A stretch of 64,000 bases of DNA from Rikenella microfusus DSM 15922 (GTDB taxonomy: Bacteria > Bacteroidota > Bacteroidia > Bacteroidales > Rikenellaceae), in assembly GCF_000427365.1 (NCBI RefSeq), contig NZ_ATXW01000001.1, positions 1-64,000 of the forward strand, read 5' to 3'. This document shows, one piece after another, positions 62,791 to 64,000 of the stretch. The notes under the pieces were generated by a model. That model saw only the letters and a list, made by a program, of their open reading frames with translations, was not told where the DNA came from and ran no database searches. The stretch's first letter is position 1, and every line of letters starts with the position of its first letter. The position numbers and the translations under genes were made by a program.

Positions 62791-63174
62791 CAGAAAAGGA
62801 GCTTATTACAACTGAGGACGGGAAACAATGGATTGTCATGGCACGAAAAAAGACGGGCACAATCTCCCGTATCAGGTTGTTGGATATACCACTACAAATC
62901 ATCGAGAAGTACAAAAAAGATAGATTTTGTGAAAGAATATTCAATGTTCCCGGATATTCAACTGTTAATATAAACCTCAAACGTATTGCCGAAATATGCG
63001 ATATAAACAAGTCTCTCACCTATCATCAAAGCCGCCACGTCCATTTGTCTGACACAAGGCGTTCCAATAAAAACACTTAGCCAAATGATGGGATACCGAA
63101 ATATCAAAACAACTCAAATTTATGCAGAGATAACAGGGGCGAAAATAGAGGAAGATATACAACGATTATCCTAA
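62724..63174 (+). pseudogene. truncated and frameshifted tyrosine recombinase
   Basis: Frame 1 (to 63080) gives FIRDLFVFSSFCGLAFADIR, RLTEKELITTEDGKQWIVMA and LTYHQSRH with the HxxR motif. After the Arg-His the frame is lost; another frame from 63034 reads ATSICLTQGVPIKTLSQMMG, YRNIKTTQIYAEITGAKIEE, with the nucleophile Tyr in TTQIYAEI. The N-terminal arm- and core-binding domains are absent. It resembles Bacteroides conjugative/phage integrases. The 3' stop is 63172-63174. Confidence 0.8.
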
Positions 63175-63222
63175 AATATAAAAGATAGTTATCGATTGGA
63201 AAACAATTAACTGTATTCTTTA

Positions 63223-63260
63223 TAATAATAGAACCATTCTGAAGAATGATTCTATTATTA
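63223..63260. terminator. AT-rich bidirectional hairpin
   Basis: TAATAATAGAACCATTC pairs with GAATGATTCTATTATTA (17-base arms, one mismatch, TGAA loop). It separates the recombinase remnant from the convergent Nudix gene; T tract is weak. Confidence 0.55.
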
Positions 63261-63263
63261 TAC

Positions 63264-63644
63264 CTAATTTTTTCGTAGATACTCCCCTATTTTATCATAC
63301 AAATTTGATGTGATTAATTGAAGAACTTCAGCAGAAGTACACCACTGAACTGCATCTAACTCATCATCATCTTTGAGATATGCATCACCGGTTACATATT
63401 CATTTAGCCAATAATGAAGTTGTACAGGGAAATCTGGATGATTTCTTTCGCCAAACTTCATTATTGGCTTACAAACAACACCTGTTTCTTCATATGTCTC
63501 TCTGATAGATGCTGAATCATCAGGTTCGTTTTCTTCTACTCCCCCAGATGGAAATTGCCAATGCAAATTACCCTCTTTTTGCCTTCTTCTTACAAGTAAA
63601 AATTTATCATCCTTTTTCACTACAGAAACTGCAATCTTCTTCAT
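63264..63644 (-). CDS. Nudix hydrolase with intact Nudix box
   Basis: 126 residues. The Nudix box reads GGVEENEPDDSASIRETYEE then TGV and fits G-x5-E-x7-REUxEExGU exactly (about residues 38-60). The rest (WQFPSGG, FGERNHPDFPVQLHYWL) fits MutT-like enzymes. It should hydrolyse a nucleoside diphosphate linked to X, with Mg2+. AT-rich codon use differs from the GC-rich core. It ends 4 bp before, and pairs in tandem with, the related gene upstream. Confidence 0.85.
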   Translation of the reverse strand: MKKIAVSVVKKDDKFLLVRRRQKEGNLHWQFPSGGVEENEPDDSASIRETYEETGVVCKPIMKFGERNHPDFPVQLHYWLNEYVTGDAYLKDDDELDAVQWCTSAEVLQLITSNLYDKIGEYLRKN

Positions 63645-63648
63645 ATGT

Positions 63649-64000
63649 TTATTCTTTTGAATTAATTAATAAATCTTTAACTTTAGGATATATATCTGAC
63701 GTTATTGAGCTTAGGGCTTCCTCCGCAGTAAGCCATTTAACGTATTCGTTTTCGTCTGTATCACAATTTTCCACATCTCCTTTAACATAGTCACAGAGCC
63801 AATAATATACATAAGTAGGAATATTGGGATGTGCCCTTTCCCCTATTAATAAAACAGGCTTAACCGTTATATTTGTTTCAGCTAAAATCTCTCTTGTTAA
63901 TAATAACTCAGGAGCATGATTTGGTTTTAATTGCACAGCAGGAAAAGACCAAGTCAAATTATTCTCTTGAACCTTTCGTTTTGTCATCAAAAATTTATTC
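63649..64000 (-). CDS. Nudix-like paralog with degenerate box (partial)
   Basis: Reads NKFLMTKRKVQENNLTWSFP, AVQLKPNHAPELLLTREILA, ETNITVKPVLLIGERAHPNI, PTYVYYWLCDYVKGD, aligning along its length with the neighbouring Nudix gene (e.g. GERNHPDFP vs GERAHPNIP). In the Nudix box the starting Gly and the first Glu are lost (AVQLKPN), and the EExG end is AETN, so catalysis is doubtful. The gene runs out of the window at its 5' end; the start is unseen. Possibly a subunit or sensor partner of the intact enzyme. Confidence 0.65.
   Translation of the reverse strand, partial: NKFLMTKRKVQENNLTWSFPAVQLKPNHAPELLLTREILAETNITVKPVLLIGERAHPNIPTYVYYWLCDYVKGDVENCDTDENEYVKWLTAEEALSSITSDIYPKVKDLLINSKE

Larger units (their letters stand above)
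58606..63180. mobile_element. degenerate mobile island adjacent to tRNA-Ser(CGA)
   Basis: From the 3' end of tRNA-Ser(CGA) rightward there are only mobile-type or fragmentary genes: phage-gene remnants, an orphan caspase-like gene, a prohead protease, a toxin-antitoxin-like cassette, a type III restriction fragment and a broken tyrosine recombinase. I found no second copy of the tRNA 3' end in the window, so no att duplication can be shown; the right border is undefined and may lie beyond the window. Confidence 0.6.

Overview
The window looks like the chromosome of a gut-type Bacteroidales, most like Alistipes/Rikenellaceae. This is inferred from gene content and base composition, not from a marker-gene comparison. 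The support is: GC-rich coding sequence; promoters of the Bacteroidetes form (TTTG, about 19-20 bp, then TAnnTTTG) before several genes and tRNAs; fimbrillin-type lipoproteins; secreted lipoprotein glycosidases; 2-oxoacid:ferredoxin oxidoreductase KorAB; DUF349 protein; a very large signal peptidase I; and NfeD/FloA.

Layout. 0-11 kb: YjbQ, a GT4 glycosyltransferase, a GNAT acetyltransferase, manganese exporter MntP, a secreted EEP-family hydrolase, tRNA-Asp, then three exported hydrolases (calcineurin-like lipoprotein, GH2 lipoprotein, NPCBM/TIM-barrel protein). 11-11.8 kb is a non-coding stretch with an interspersed repeat and a strongly structured tandem-hairpin element. 11.8-17 kb: copper pair copZ-copA, a uracil/hypoxanthine-DNA glycosylase-like gene, a DUF2867 protein, a deoxyribonucleotidase and a DMT permease. 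17-20 kb: a surface operon of a fimbrillin-like/IdeS-like cysteine protease fusion and a fimbrillin-like lipoprotein. 20-34 kb: korAB, then minus-strand operons DUF349-pyrG-yidC and nitrilase-tauE-transglycosylase-uvrA. 35-43.3 kb: cvfB-like, purA, dapB, lepB, etfB-etfA-acyl-CoA dehydrogenase. 43.5-49.2 kb (minus): ahpC, a BamA/TamA-like outer-membrane protein with its partner gene, kdsA, rarA. 49.3-58.3 kb (plus): yfcE-like, a multidomain amidase, a VOC protein, a HAMP-type membrane protein, trkH, a SPOR protein, nfeD, floA.

From the tRNA-Ser pair (58.4-58.6 kb) to the right end the window changes character. It becomes a degenerate mobile island next to tRNA-Ser(CGA): phage-gene remnants, an intact orphan caspase-like (clan CD) peptidase candidate, an orphan ClpP-type prohead protease with a coiled-coil tail, a three-gene DUF4160/DUF2442/DUF2442-HTH cassette with a palindromic operator at its promoter, a scrap of a type III restriction enzyme spliced directly to a 5'-truncated and frameshifted tyrosine recombinase, and an AT-rich tandem pair of Nudix genes of which the second (cut by the window end) has a degenerate Nudix box.

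The candidates most worth following for new biology are the stand-alone caspase-like protein (59168-59845), the IdeS-like fimbrillin fusion (17135-18979), the DUF4160/DUF2442 cassette with its operator (61177-62151), and the tandem structured element at 11322-11559.
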